Below, piece after piece: positions 25,311-32,881 of a DNA stretch of 64,000 nucleotides. The DNA is from an uncultured Coriobacteriaceae bacterium (GTDB taxonomy: Bacteria; Actinomycetota; Coriobacteriia; Coriobacteriales; Atopobiaceae). Below the pieces are notes generated by a model. That model had not been told where the DNA came from, searched no databases, and saw only the letters and a program-made list of their open reading frames with translations. The stretch is from positions 1 through 64,000 of the forward strand of contig CADCPM010000057.1 in NCBI GenBank assembly GCA_902803315.1, in the 5' to 3' direction. A program made the position numbers and the translations under genes. Positions within the stretch are counted from its first letter, which is position 1; each line of letters begins with the position of its first letter.

Positions 25311-26681
25311 TCAACTTTTTACCTGGAACCCGATGTCGCTCACAGTTCCGCCAGTAGCCACTGAGCCGTTGTAACTCTCGTTGGAGACCACCAACGTGTT
25401 GCCCCGCACCTCGTACTTGCCGTTCCATCCGTCCACGAGCTCGATCGGCTCGTCAAACGGCACCTCGATTTGCCAGGAGTCGCAGGCCTCCCCCTCGTTC
25501 TTGATCGCAAGGTCGTACTGCGTACAGGTCTTGCTGTCCGCAGGCCACGAGGTCTTCTTCGTAAGCGTGTACGAGAAGGATCCCGACGTCCGGACCGGCG
25601 GCTTCTCGACCTTATGCAGCCGCGACGCGTCGCCCAACAGCGTGGCGCGAAGCCAGCGCCCCGCAAAGCTCAGGTCATCGTCCGCAAAGCCCGACACCTT
25701 GCTGCAGCCAGCGGCGATGGCCGACGACGACTCGTCCTTGTTCGACAAGTTCCACATCACATAGCTCACGCCCAGCTCGTCCATGGCCGCGACCCATGCC
25801 GCCGCCGATTCCTCGTCGATGTTTCCGTTGCCGCTGGCGTCACAGATGCCAAACTCGCTCACGAACACGGGAAGGCCGCTCGCATGCGCCTCCCTCATGC
25901 GATTGCGCAGGTCATCCTTGTGGGTCGCCGCATAGAAATGCAGCGTGTACATGACGTTCTTGTCGGCCAACGGGTCGGCGGCGGCCTGGTCGACGCGTTG
26001 GGACCACTCGGGCGTTCCCACGAGGATCACGGCGTCGGGGTCGTTCGCACGGATTACGGGAATGATGCGCTCGGCATAGGCCTTCACGTCCGCCCAGGTA
26101 GTGGAGCCGTTGGGCTCGTTGCAGATCTCGTACAGCACGTTGGTGTGGTCGGCGAGCGCAGCAGACACGTTTGCAAAGAAGTCCTGCGCCTCGTCGGCAT
26201 GCTCGAGCGGATTGTTGTCTGAGAGTATGTGCCAGTCCACGATCGCATACAGCTTGGCGTCGGTCGCGTACCCAACCCCGTCGAGCACGAGCTGACGAAG
26301 CTGCTCCTTGTTGCCGTCGGTGCAGTAGCCGCCGCCCTCCGCCGTATACATGGCAAGCCTCACGGTGTTGGCGCCCCAATCGCGCGCCAACTCGCCAAAG
26401 AGCTCGGGGTTCACGTACTGGGGAAACCACGACAACCCGTGCGTCGAGATTCCTTTGAGCTGCACTGCCTCGCCCTCGTTGTTTACGAGCTGGGCGCCTT
26501 CAACGCGAAGCGGCGCCGGAGACTGGGCTGCGACGGGCTCCTTCGCGGGCTCCTTCGCGGGCTCTTGCGCTGATCCTTGCGTGGCGTTTTGCGCCGGCTC
26601 CTGCGCCGGCAACCCACCACAGCCAACGAGCGCCACCATGCACGCCACGACAAATGCCAAGAGACAAAACCTTTTCCTCAT
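25311..26681 (-). CDS. GH5 endoglucanase lipoprotein with C-terminal carbohydrate-binding module
   Basis: A 456-residue protein. The lipobox is LVGC (Cys21), and a Pro/Gln/Ala-rich linker follows (24-55). The catalytic domain of glycoside hydrolase family 5 (58-340) has VQLKGISTHGLSWF, acid/base E189 in YEICNEPNG and nucleophile E276 in VFVSEFGIC. The last 100 residues (SFSYTLTKKTSWPADSKTCT, WQIEVPFDEPIELVDGWNGK) resemble a family 2-like cellulose-binding module. It would cut beta-glucans at the cell surface. It lies 99 bp upstream of the repeat lipoprotein on the same strand, so the two may be co-transcribed. Confidence 0.88.
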   Translation of the reverse strand: MRKRFCLLAFVVACMVALVGCGGLPAQEPAQNATQGSAQEPAKEPAKEPVAAQSPAPLRVEGAQLVNNEGEAVQLKGISTHGLSWFPQYVNPELFGELARDWGANTVRLAMYTAEGGGYCTDGNKEQLRQLVLDGVGYATDAKLYAIVDWHILSDNNPLEHADEAQDFFANVSAALADHTNVLYEICNEPNGSTTWADVKAYAERIIPVIRANDPDAVILVGTPEWSQRVDQAAADPLADKNVMYTLHFYAATHKDDLRNRMREAHASGLPVFVSEFGICDASGNGNIDEESAAAWVAAMDELGVSYVMWNLSNKDESSSAIAAGCSKVSGFADDDLSFAGRWLRATLLGDASRLHKVEKPPVRTSGSFSYTLTKKTSWPADSKTCTQYDLAIKNEGEACDSWQIEVPFDEPIELVDGWNGKYEVRGNTLVVSNESYNGSVATGGTVSDIGFQVKS

Positions 26682-26700
26682 GCCAGGCCCCCTTCATAAG

Positions 26701-26771
26701 CTGACAAGTGACCTGTCCCCTTGTCAGCCTTCGCCACAAAAAAGCTGACAAGGGGACAGGTCACTTGTCAG
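26701..26771. repeat. Two copies of the CTGACAAG palindrome, opposite orientation
   Basis: A 27-bp unit with arms CTGACAAG and CTTGTCAG and the asymmetric centre TGACCTGTCCC occurs at 26701-26727 and, inverted, at 26745-26771. Other copies lie at 27984, 28234, 28281 and 31040. The pair fills the space between the endoglucanase start and the flavodoxin-like stop. Confidence 0.85.
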
Positions 26772-26805
26772 CTTTTGTCTGCTTTGATAACTCGTCTGCT
26801 TTCTC

Positions 26806-27357
26806 CTACGAGCGCAGTTTGAACAGGCGCCTCGCCACAACGACGCTCACAATAACAACGGCGCTAAACGCCGCCACGGAAGCCGCCTCCACGGCGAACT
26901 CCTTCACGCGGCTGCCCTTGTCGGCCGGAGCCTCATGCTCCGCCGCCTCGGCAATCTGCGCGGCCTTTTCCGCCGCCTCGCGCGCGTATGCGCGAGCGGA
27001 GGCCTTGCTCTGGCCGATTGCCGCCATGTGCGCATAAAAGTGGCCGGGCGCCACGCGAATCCCACGCTCCTCGAGCTTCACGCGCATGCCAATCGCCGTG
27101 CGATGCGACCAGTTGGACGTCGTAAACAGCACGACGCAGCCCACCATGTTGGGATCCAGGCCGTTCACGTACTCCTCGAGCGCAGGGTCCATGATCGAAA
27201 GATACGGCGCCCCGCCCAAAAACAGCACGTCAACATGCTCTTTGAGCACGGGCTCGTCAACAACGGAGCTGGCCTTAACGCCCAGCTCGTCTGCCATCTC
27301 CTCGGCGATGGTCTTGGTCCTGCCAAACTGGGAATAGTACCTCACTGCAATGTTCAT
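26806..27357 (-). CDS. Flavodoxin-like protein with C-terminal membrane helix
   Basis: A 183-residue protein. MNIAVRYYSQFGRTKTIAEE matches the FMN phosphate-binding loop of flavodoxins, although Y/S are arranged atypically. FLGGAPYLS and VVLFTTSNWS correspond to the later flavin contacts. After residue 120 an Ala-rich charged helix leads to a hydrophobic segment (AASVAAFSAVVIVSVVVARR), so the domain would be tethered to the membrane. GAGGGG lies 10 nt before the ATG. The redox partner is unknown. Confidence 0.75.
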   Translation of the reverse strand: MNIAVRYYSQFGRTKTIAEEMADELGVKASSVVDEPVLKEHVDVLFLGGAPYLSIMDPALEEYVNGLDPNMVGCVVLFTTSNWSHRTAIGMRVKLEERGIRVAPGHFYAHMAAIGQSKASARAYAREAAEKAAQIAEAAEHEAPADKGSRVKEFAVEAASVAAFSAVVIVSVVVARRLFKLRS

Positions 27358-27486
27358 GCGAAGCCCCTCTCGTTGCTCATGCGTCCACAGGCGTCGTCGC
27401 CTTGTCTCCTTTTACCGTTATCGAAACAGTATAGTTGTACGCATATCGTATTATCAACATGGCAATCCGCCCAGCGAAGGAGTTCC

Positions 27487-27987
27487 ATGACCACCCTCTT
27501 TATTGACGCAGACGCGTGTCCCGTAACACGCGACGCACTCGACTGCGCGCGAAAGGCCCGCATACCGTGTGTCATTGCCGGCGACTCCGGACATAACCTG
27601 ATCAAGCATGTACGCGCGTCCGACCCAACCGACCCGCGCGACGGCTTTTGGGTGTCCACGATCTGCGTACAGCAAGGACAAGACTCGGCCGACTTCGCCA
27701 TCGTGTGCGAGCTGGAGCCAGGGGACGTTGTGGTGACGCAGGACATGGGTCTGGCAGCGATGGCCCTCGGGCGCGGTGCCCAGGCCATTGGGGTTCGAGG
27801 CGAGGTGTACGACAAGTACACCATCGACGCCCTTCTGCTGGTACGTCATGCCGAGAAGGAGGCGCGACGCAATCAGCGTCGGCACTCAACACCCAAGGGT
27901 GGGCCACGGTCGTTCACGGATGCCGACCGCAGGCGCTTCCGCGCGCGTCTTGCGGAGCTTCTGGGCGAGCTCCAAGCAAAAAGCTGA
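27487..27987 (+). CDS. DUF188 (YaiI/YqxD family, UPF0178) protein
   Basis: A 166-residue protein with LFIDADACPVTRDALDCARK, DSGHNLIKHV and GDVVVTQDMGLAAMALGRGA, the three signatures of the family, which is thought to be a PIN-like nuclease fold. Asp residues of DADACP and TQD are present. The stop is followed at once by a CTGACAAG palindrome (27984), which overlaps the last codon. Confidence 0.88.
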   Translation: MTTLFIDADACPVTRDALDCARKARIPCVIAGDSGHNLIKHVRASDPTDPRDGFWVSTICVQQGQDSADFAIVCELEPGDVVVTQDMGLAAMALGRGAQAIGVRGEVYDKYTIDALLLVRHAEKEARRNQRRHSTPKGGPRSFTDADRRRFRARLAELLGELQAKS

Positions 27988-28010
27988 CAAGTGACCTGTC
28001 CCCTTGTCAG
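27984..28010. repeat. CTGACAAG palindrome at the DUF188 stop
   Basis: A full 27-bp unit. It begins inside the stop codon region of the DUF188 gene, showing that the element is tolerated at gene ends. Confidence 0.85.
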
Positions 28011-28045
28011 CCTTTCGAAGGGGTATGCTTTTTCATTATAATTTA

Positions 28046-28200
28046 ATGGGAAATGAATCGGTTCAAAAATGCAAAACCGCAGGATTCGCTAAAACACTGT
28101 CCGTTCATTTCCCACTGCATATTTTATCTAACGGGAAATGAATCTGTTCAAAAACGCAAAACCCCAGGATTCGGTCGCAAGGGGCAAATTCATTTCCCAT
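28046..28200. repeat. Pair of about 70-bp palindromic units (GGGAAATGAAT type)
   Basis: Units at 28046-28115 and 28132-28200 start TGGGAAATGAAT or CGGGAAATGAAT and end TTCATTTCCCA. Inside are GTTCAAAAA, GCAAAACCGCAGGATTCG and GCAAAACCCCAGGATTCG. The architecture and core match the pair at 22930-23086 despite unrelated arms. Confidence 0.75.
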
Positions 28201-28233
28201 TATTCTTACAGCTATCTGAAACCTTGCGCCTAG

Positions 28234-28307
28234 CTGACAAGGGGACAGGTCACTTGTCAGCTTTTTCAAATCTTACTACCCTGACAAGGGGACAGGTCAC
28301 TTGTCAG
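28234..28307. repeat. Two CTGACAAG palindromes plus a half copy
   Basis: Full units at 28234-28260 and 28281-28307 are in the same orientation. A half copy (CATTTGTCAGC) follows at about 28313. They lie directly after the 70-bp pair and before the GGDEF gene stop. Confidence 0.85.
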
Positions 28308-28327
28308 CTGGTCATTTGTCAGCTTTT

Positions 28328-29506
28328 TTAGTCCTCGCGTACGGCCTTCATGGCCTTCTTGTTCATGTACATCTTCTCGTCCGCTCGCTTGAGGACGTCC
28401 TGCGTCGACGCGTCGATGGCGGAATCGTACACGGCCATACCCGTCGCAACCGAGACGCGCTCCCACGGCTTGAGGTCCTTGTCCACCGCCTGTAGGCGCA
28501 CCGCCTTCCTAAAGTCATAGAGCATGTCGTGCGCATCCACGAGCTCGTTGCCTTTCAGCACCACCACGAACTCGTCTCCCCCATACCTGTACACGTGCTC
28601 TTGTCCGAAGACCTTGCACATGAGGCCACAGCACGCGAGCAGGTAGTCGTCTCCACGCTCGTGCCCGTGCTCGTCGTTCACGCGCTTGAGGAAGTTGACA
28701 TCGAGCATAAATATCGCAAACACCGCGTTGCCGTTGCCAATGGCCTCGTCCAGCTGCTTGGCCCGCTCCTCATAGGCGGTCTTGTTCTTTACGCCCGTAA
28801 GCCCGTCATGATACGCCTGGTCCTCCACGCGATTCATGGGCCGCACGATGCGTCGCTCGGTAATAAAATACCCAACCACCATAAAGCCGATGATAAAGAC
28901 TGCCGAAACCGCCGCCACGCTGAGCAGCACTTGCTGCACATACGCGTCGATCTCGCCCATAAGGAAGTCCACCGCCACGTAGCACACGCAATCGCCGTTC
29001 TTGTCGTAGACCGGATCGTACACGGTGAGCAGGTGACCGAACTTGTCATCGGAGATAACCGGCTCCACCGCCTTGCCTGCCAGCAGGTCGCCAAGGTGCG
29101 CGCTAAACGATCGGTCGAACTCCACCACGTCGCCCGGCTTGCCGGCAGGCACCTCATCGGTGTCCAGGTCGAACACCACGTGGCAGCCGTCTGGCTCGAT
29201 CCTATACACATACAGAAACTCGACGTTGGGAAACGCGTCCCGCAGACGATAGAGTCGCGACAGAACCTCGTCGTAGCCAGGGGCGGCGTGTCCCTTTTGC
29301 AGGTATTCGTCCACCTTGGACGGGTCTATCTCCTCGGCCACGAGGCTGTTTATGCCGTGGGCGTACTCAACCCGATCCTCCACCTCGTACTGCCTAAACA
29401 GGCTACTGCTGCTCACGGCCACGGTGGTCAGAACGACGGCGATGCAAAGCAGAAGAGCCACAAAGACCCTCTGTCCCATGGTTATAGAACGAGCCTTTCG
29501 CCTCAA
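28328..29506 (-). CDS. Membrane diguanylate cyclase (GGDEF)
   Basis: A 392-residue protein. A first membrane helix (VFVALLLCIAVVLTTVAV), an extracytoplasmic sensor of about 170 residues (VEFLYVYRIEPDGCHVVFDL, VYDPVYDKNGDCVCYVAVD, dCache-like) and a second helix (VAAVSAVFIIGFMVVGYFI) precede the GGDEF domain. That domain has DGLTGVKNKTAY, FMLDVNFLKRVND and an intact YRYGGDEFVVVL active site. It should make cyclic di-GMP in response to an outside signal. The frame begins with TTG at 29506 after GAGGGG. An ATG at 29479 is the alternative. No EAL or PilZ partner is in the window. Confidence 0.87.
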   Translation of the reverse strand: MRRKARSITMGQRVFVALLLCIAVVLTTVAVSSSSLFRQYEVEDRVEYAHGINSLVAEEIDPSKVDEYLQKGHAAPGYDEVLSRLYRLRDAFPNVEFLYVYRIEPDGCHVVFDLDTDEVPAGKPGDVVEFDRSFSAHLGDLLAGKAVEPVISDDKFGHLLTVYDPVYDKNGDCVCYVAVDFLMGEIDAYVQQVLLSVAAVSAVFIIGFMVVGYFITERRIVRPMNRVEDQAYHDGLTGVKNKTAYEERAKQLDEAIGNGNAVFAIFMLDVNFLKRVNDEHGHERGDDYLLACCGLMCKVFGQEHVYRYGGDEFVVVLKGNELVDAHDMLYDFRKAVRLQAVDKDLKPWERVSVATGMAVYDSAIDASTQDVLKRADEKMYMNKKAMKAVRED

Positions 29507-29577
29507 TGCCCCTCACCGCCTATGCGAATCACTTGCACGCCTTCGTGCCTCGATTATATCAAGCATCTGGACGACGC

Positions 29578-29610
29578 ACCCTAACTTGGGAACTGTCCCT
29601 TAGTTAGGGT
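29578..29610. repeat. Palindrome ACCCTAACT/AGTTAGGGT with inner GGGA-TCCC
   Basis: Perfect 9-bp arms (29578-29586, 29602-29610). The centre reads TGGGAACTGTCCCTT. Short GGGGAC/GTCCCC palindromes of this type also occur near 36492 and at 43630-43648. Confidence 0.55.
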
Positions 29611-29723
29611 CGTTCGGTTTTGTCGATAACGAACATTCTAATAGTGTCATAACCGCAGGTATTGACCACCGTTCAATCGCCCCATACCATTGACTCCAAA
29701 ATCTCGAACGACAAGGACATGCC

Positions 29724-31028
29724 ATGGCAAACGAAGATTACACCGCAACGAACCGCAATCGCCTGATCGCGTTCTTCGAGTCCGGAGCCAAGAAGGCCAC
29801 CGATCTGGGCAACCTGGGCGTGGAGGTCGAGCACTTTGTGGTGACGCAGGACGGCTCGCCCATAGCCTACGAACCCACTGGTTCCAACATAGGCATCCGA
29901 GACGTACTCGAATACCTTGCCGCCTGGTATCCGCACAAGGCGTTCAACTCTCGGCATGACCTTCTTGGACTGGACGGCGAGGACGGCTCCATAACTTTGG
30001 AGCCCGCCGCGCAGCTGGAGCTTTCGGCAGCGCCCTACAAACGCATAGCCGAGGTCAAGGGAGCATACGATCGCTTTCGCACGCGCGTCGACTCGTTCCT
30101 TGGGGCCAACGGCGCCCACATCCAGACGGGCGGGTACCATCCCACCCGCCGCGCGCAGGAGATGACCCTCATTCCCAAGGAACGCTATGCCTACATGGAC
30201 AGCTACTTCGCGCGCATAGGCACCCACGGGGACCGCATGATGAGGGCCTCCGCGTCCACGCAGGTGTCGGTCGACTACGTGGACGAGGCCGACGCCGTGC
30301 GCAAGATGCGCGTTGCAGCTGCACTCGCGCCCATTCTTGCCGCCATATGCGACAACACCCGCACCTACGAGGCCGAAGACAATAACGTGCCCATTCGCAG
30401 GCTCACTCTTTGGCGCGAGGTCGACGGGCTGAGGTGTGGCACCATTCCCCACATCTTCGAGGAGGGATTTGGCTTTGCCGCCTATGCGGACTGGCTGCTT
30501 GGCGTCCCGCCGATCTTTGTCACGCGTCCCGCGAGGAACGACCCGCATGGCGCGCGGGTTCGTCCCTTCTTCGTGCAGTCGGCGGCCGAGGCGTATGCGG
30601 ACGCACCCATGGACGACGCCGACGTTGAGCATCTTATCTCCATGTTCTGGCCCGACGTGCGTCTCAAGCGCTTTGTGGAGATTCGCCCAGCCGACTGCAT
30701 TCCCCAAGAGCAGGTCCTCGGGTATACGGCGCTCATCAAGGGCATCTTCTATAGCGAGGAGTCGCTGTCAGCCATCGAGGAGGAGCTGGGCGTCGATTCC
30801 CAATCGCGCGTCACTCGCGGTGCGTGGAACCTCACGAGCGAGGACGTCGCGGACGCCATCGCGCAGATTCAGGCGCATGGGCTTGCGGCAGACGTCTACG
30901 GCAAGCACATTATGGCCTGGGAGCGGCAGCTCTTCTCACTCGCCTACAGCGCGCTGCCCGCGGACGAGCGCGACTACCTTGCCCCACTGGAATCCTTTGC
31001 CGCAGACAAGCCCTGGTGGAAAAGCTGA
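29724..31028 (+). CDS. Glutamate-cysteine ligase family protein (GCS2)
   Basis: A 434-residue protein with LGVEVEHFVVTQDGSPI (ATP/Glu-binding start of the GCS2 fold), LEPAAQLELSAAPYKRI, MMRASASTQVSVDYVDEADA and RFVEIRPADCIP. These match the plant/actinobacterial type glutamate-cysteine ligases that make gamma-glutamylcysteine. AAGGA lies upstream of the ATG. The final codons (WKS, stop) run into a CTGACAAG repeat. No glutathione synthetase gene lies nearby. Confidence 0.85.
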   Translation: MANEDYTATNRNRLIAFFESGAKKATDLGNLGVEVEHFVVTQDGSPIAYEPTGSNIGIRDVLEYLAAWYPHKAFNSRHDLLGLDGEDGSITLEPAAQLELSAAPYKRIAEVKGAYDRFRTRVDSFLGANGAHIQTGGYHPTRRAQEMTLIPKERYAYMDSYFARIGTHGDRMMRASASTQVSVDYVDEADAVRKMRVAAALAPILAAICDNTRTYEAEDNNVPIRRLTLWREVDGLRCGTIPHIFEEGFGFAAYADWLLGVPPIFVTRPARNDPHGARVRPFFVQSAAEAYADAPMDDADVEHLISMFWPDVRLKRFVEIRPADCIPQEQVLGYTALIKGIFYSEESLSAIEEELGVDSQSRVTRGAWNLTSEDVADAIAQIQAHGLAADVYGKHIMAWERQLFSLAYSALPADERDYLAPLESFAADKPWWKS

Positions 31029-31066
31029 CAAGGGGACAGCTGACAAGGGGACAGGTCACTTGTCAG
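31025..31066. repeat. CTGACAAG palindrome with a partial copy
   Basis: A partial unit (31025-31039) overlaps the glutamate-cysteine ligase stop, and a full unit follows at 31040-31066. The adjoining reductase fragment ends at this element, so the repeat marks a breakpoint. Confidence 0.85.
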
Positions 31067-31069
31067 CTC

Positions 31070-31408
31070 GTTGGCGTTCCACAGGCGCTCGGCGCTTTGG
31101 GTGACGCCCACCTCGGCCGCCGCGTGGATTACGATGGTTGCGTCTTTGGCGAGCTTGGCGTAGTGGTCCGGCGATATTGCGAGCAGGTCTCGTTCGATAT
31201 CGGCCGCCACGGATTGTATGCGTGTGCCCAGGGCCTCGCGCAGGAGGGGCCGTTCGAACCAGAGAGACTCGAGGCGCTGGTATGGGGTGCGCGAGGCCTT
31301 GGGGCGGACCAAGGCTAAGATGCGAGCGTCCGTGGTTCGCATGAGCTCCTCGGCAATGGCCGAGCCCAAGAACCCCGTTGCACCGGATAATACGACCACG
31401 TTACCCAT
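31070..31408 (-). pseudogene. Thioester-reductase-like SDR, N-terminal fragment
   Basis: About 112 residues: MGNVVVLSGATGFLGSAIAE (Rossmann GxxGFLG), ILALVRPKASRTPYQRLESL, a Y.KLA strand and IVIHAAAEVGVTQSAERLWN. This is the N-terminal quarter of a terminal/thioester reductase (NAD-binding_4) domain. At the point where family members continue with NVEGT the sequence passes straight into the repeat at 31040, and translation then only reads repeat DNA. The substrate-binding part is absent. Confidence 0.75.
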
Positions 31409-31524
31409 ATGCGCCTCCTTCAGCCCTGTTTCATGCTCAAATTGTATGTCAACGAGGCGGCCGGCCGAGCTAGAGAGCGATACCTTCGCACGGAGGTTGC
31501 GTCAATCTGCCCGATTTCCCCCGC

Positions 31525-31908
31525 AAAGTCTGTACCGCCCCGCCCAAAGTCTGTACCGCCCTGCACAAAGTCTGTAATCCTTCTCGCAAAGTCTGTAGTT
31601 CCTCAGATAAAGTCTGTAATCCAAGACGCAATGTCTGTAGCTTTTCGAGCTTTGTTAGAAACCGACAAGCCCTCTAGCTGGGACTTTGTCAAAACAGCCT
31701 TTTCAGACCTACAGACTTTATCGGGAGCGTTACAGACTTTGCGGGCCGGGCTACAGACTTTGCGCTGAGGATTACAGACTTTGTTGGAGCGGCTACAGAC
31801 TTTACGGATGGGATTACAGACTTTGTTGGCGCGGCTACAGACTTTGCGCTGAGGATTACAGACTTTGCGGGCCAGGCTACAGACTTTGTTGGGAGAGCTA
31901 CAGACTTT
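31525..31908. repeat. Sixteen-copy array at exact 21-bp period, in two inverted blocks
   Basis: AAAGTCTGTA begins at 31525, 31546, 31567, 31588, 31609 and 31630 (the last as AATGTCTGTA). After a 70-bp centre (31640-31709), the complement TACAGACTTT begins at 31710 and every 21 bp to 31899, ten copies. Spacing is 21 bp in every interval, while the 11-bp spacers vary and often read GC or AT before TACAG. Two helical turns per repeat would place every motif on the same DNA face. The array fills the space between the reductase fragment and the nrdG stop. In one frame it reads as heptapeptides, which I treat as a by-product. Confidence 0.95.
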
Positions 31909-31931
31909 GCGCGACGGCGGACGGAGAGCGG

Positions 31932-32609
31932 TTAGGCGCGACGAAACTCGTAGTGCTCAAAAAGCGCCGCCAGCTCTGCAGGAACGTCCGAGGGATACAC
32001 CGTCTTTTGGGCCAGCTCGCCCGTCGTGCCCTCGTGCCTGTACGCCTGCACGGCCCACGTTCGCACGCCACGCGCCGCAAGGTCGCGCGCGATGCGCGAA
32101 ACGTCCTCCGCGCTGAGCAGATCGGGATGCCACGTGGTGCGCGTCTCCAGCTCCACACCGGCCTCAAGAGCCGCCTCAAGGCTGGCAAGCGCGAGCTCCC
32201 CCGCACCCGCAACGCCACAGACGCGCTCATAGGAGTCCCAAGGCGCCTTTACGTCGAGCCCCACCCAATCCACGAACGGCAGCACCTCGCGAAGCCGATC
32301 GGGATACGCGCCACACGTATGGAGCCCCACCAAAAAGCCCATCTCGCGCGCACGCCGTGCCGCCTGGACGGCGCCCTCCTGCGCCAGTGGCTCTCCCCCG
32401 CTCAGCACCACGCCATCGAGCAACCCCTTCCGCTGCTCCAAGAACGCAAACAGGTCGGCATCCGTATACGAAGCCGACCTTGCGCTTTGCAACTCATAGT
32501 TCTGGCAATACGGACAAGCCCACGGGCAGCCCGCCAAAAAGGCGACGCACGCGAGCTTGCCCGGCCAGTCAACCGTAGAGAAGGGCGTTATGCCTGCTAT
32601 GCGCAGCAT
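31932..32609 (-). CDS. nrdG: Anaerobic ribonucleotide reductase activating protein
   Basis: A 225-residue radical-SAM enzyme. MLRIAGITPFSTVDWPGKLA and the cluster motif CPWACPYC (C-x3-C-x2-C), followed by DGVVLSGGEPL, identify the activase that places a glycyl radical on class III reductase. The ATG at 32609 overlaps the stop of the upstream 65-residue glycyl-radical gene by 13 bp, so the two are translationally coupled. The length is typical of the long NrdG variety. Confidence 0.92.
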   Translation of the reverse strand: MLRIAGITPFSTVDWPGKLACVAFLAGCPWACPYCQNYELQSARSASYTDADLFAFLEQRKGLLDGVVLSGGEPLAQEGAVQAARRAREMGFLVGLHTCGAYPDRLREVLPFVDWVGLDVKAPWDSYERVCGVAGAGELALASLEAALEAGVELETRTTWHPDLLSAEDVSRIARDLAARGVRTWAVQAYRHEGTTGELAQKTVYPSDVPAELAALFEHYEFRRA

Positions 32610-32794
32610 GCACCCGGCTCCACGAACTCAACGCGCTCGTGGAACTCGCCCTTTTTGCCCGTGTTGTAGAACGAGACGGGACGATAGTAGCCCATCACGC
32701 GCGTCCACACCTCGCAGGGCTGACGCTCGTCGTTGGAAAGCTCCACGCCGTCCACCACAACGCCCGTGCTCGTAAGCTCTTCTCTGTTAACCAT
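32597..32794 (-). CDS. Stand-alone glycyl-radical domain of class III ribonucleotide reductase
   Basis: A 65-residue protein. CEVWTRVMGYYRPVSFYNTG followed by KKGEFHERVEF matches the extreme C-terminus of NrdD, with the radical glycine in RVMGY (Gly35). The large subunit at 32882 stops after its zinc-binding CPIC segment and lacks this part. AGAAGGAGATAGGAAC precedes the ATG. The gene has its own promoter (32827-32854) and is coupled to nrdG. In most characterised reductases this domain is fused to NrdD. Here it must dock as a separate chain. Confidence 0.85.
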   Translation of the reverse strand: MVNREELTSTGVVVDGVELSNDERQPCEVWTRVMGYYRPVSFYNTGKKGEFHERVEFVEPGACCA

Positions 32795-32826
32795 GTTCCT
32801 ATCTCCTTCTATATTGTAGTACGTCT

Positions 32827-32854
32827 ATTATACGCATACCACATCTTGTGTCCA
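32827..32854 (-). promoter_or_regulatory. Promoter of glycyl-radical gene and nrdG
   Basis: On the minus strand TGGACA (32849-32854), 16 bp and TATAAT (32827-32832) lie inside the 87-bp gap after the large-subunit stop. It allows the activator pair to be made independently of the large subunit. Confidence 0.65.
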
Positions 32855-32881
32855 GCGCAGTTTTTGTGACAAACCCAACCT

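Noticed and set aside
31525-31908. CRISPR array
   Set aside because: The repeat is only 10 bp, the spacers are 11 bp and partly alike, the two halves face opposite ways, and no cas genes are present.
31686-32669. Long rightward frame with YRLCxxx heptapeptide repeats
   Set aside because: The repeats arise because 21 bp equals seven codons. The second half is antisense to the well-supported nrdG gene, and there is no ribosome site.
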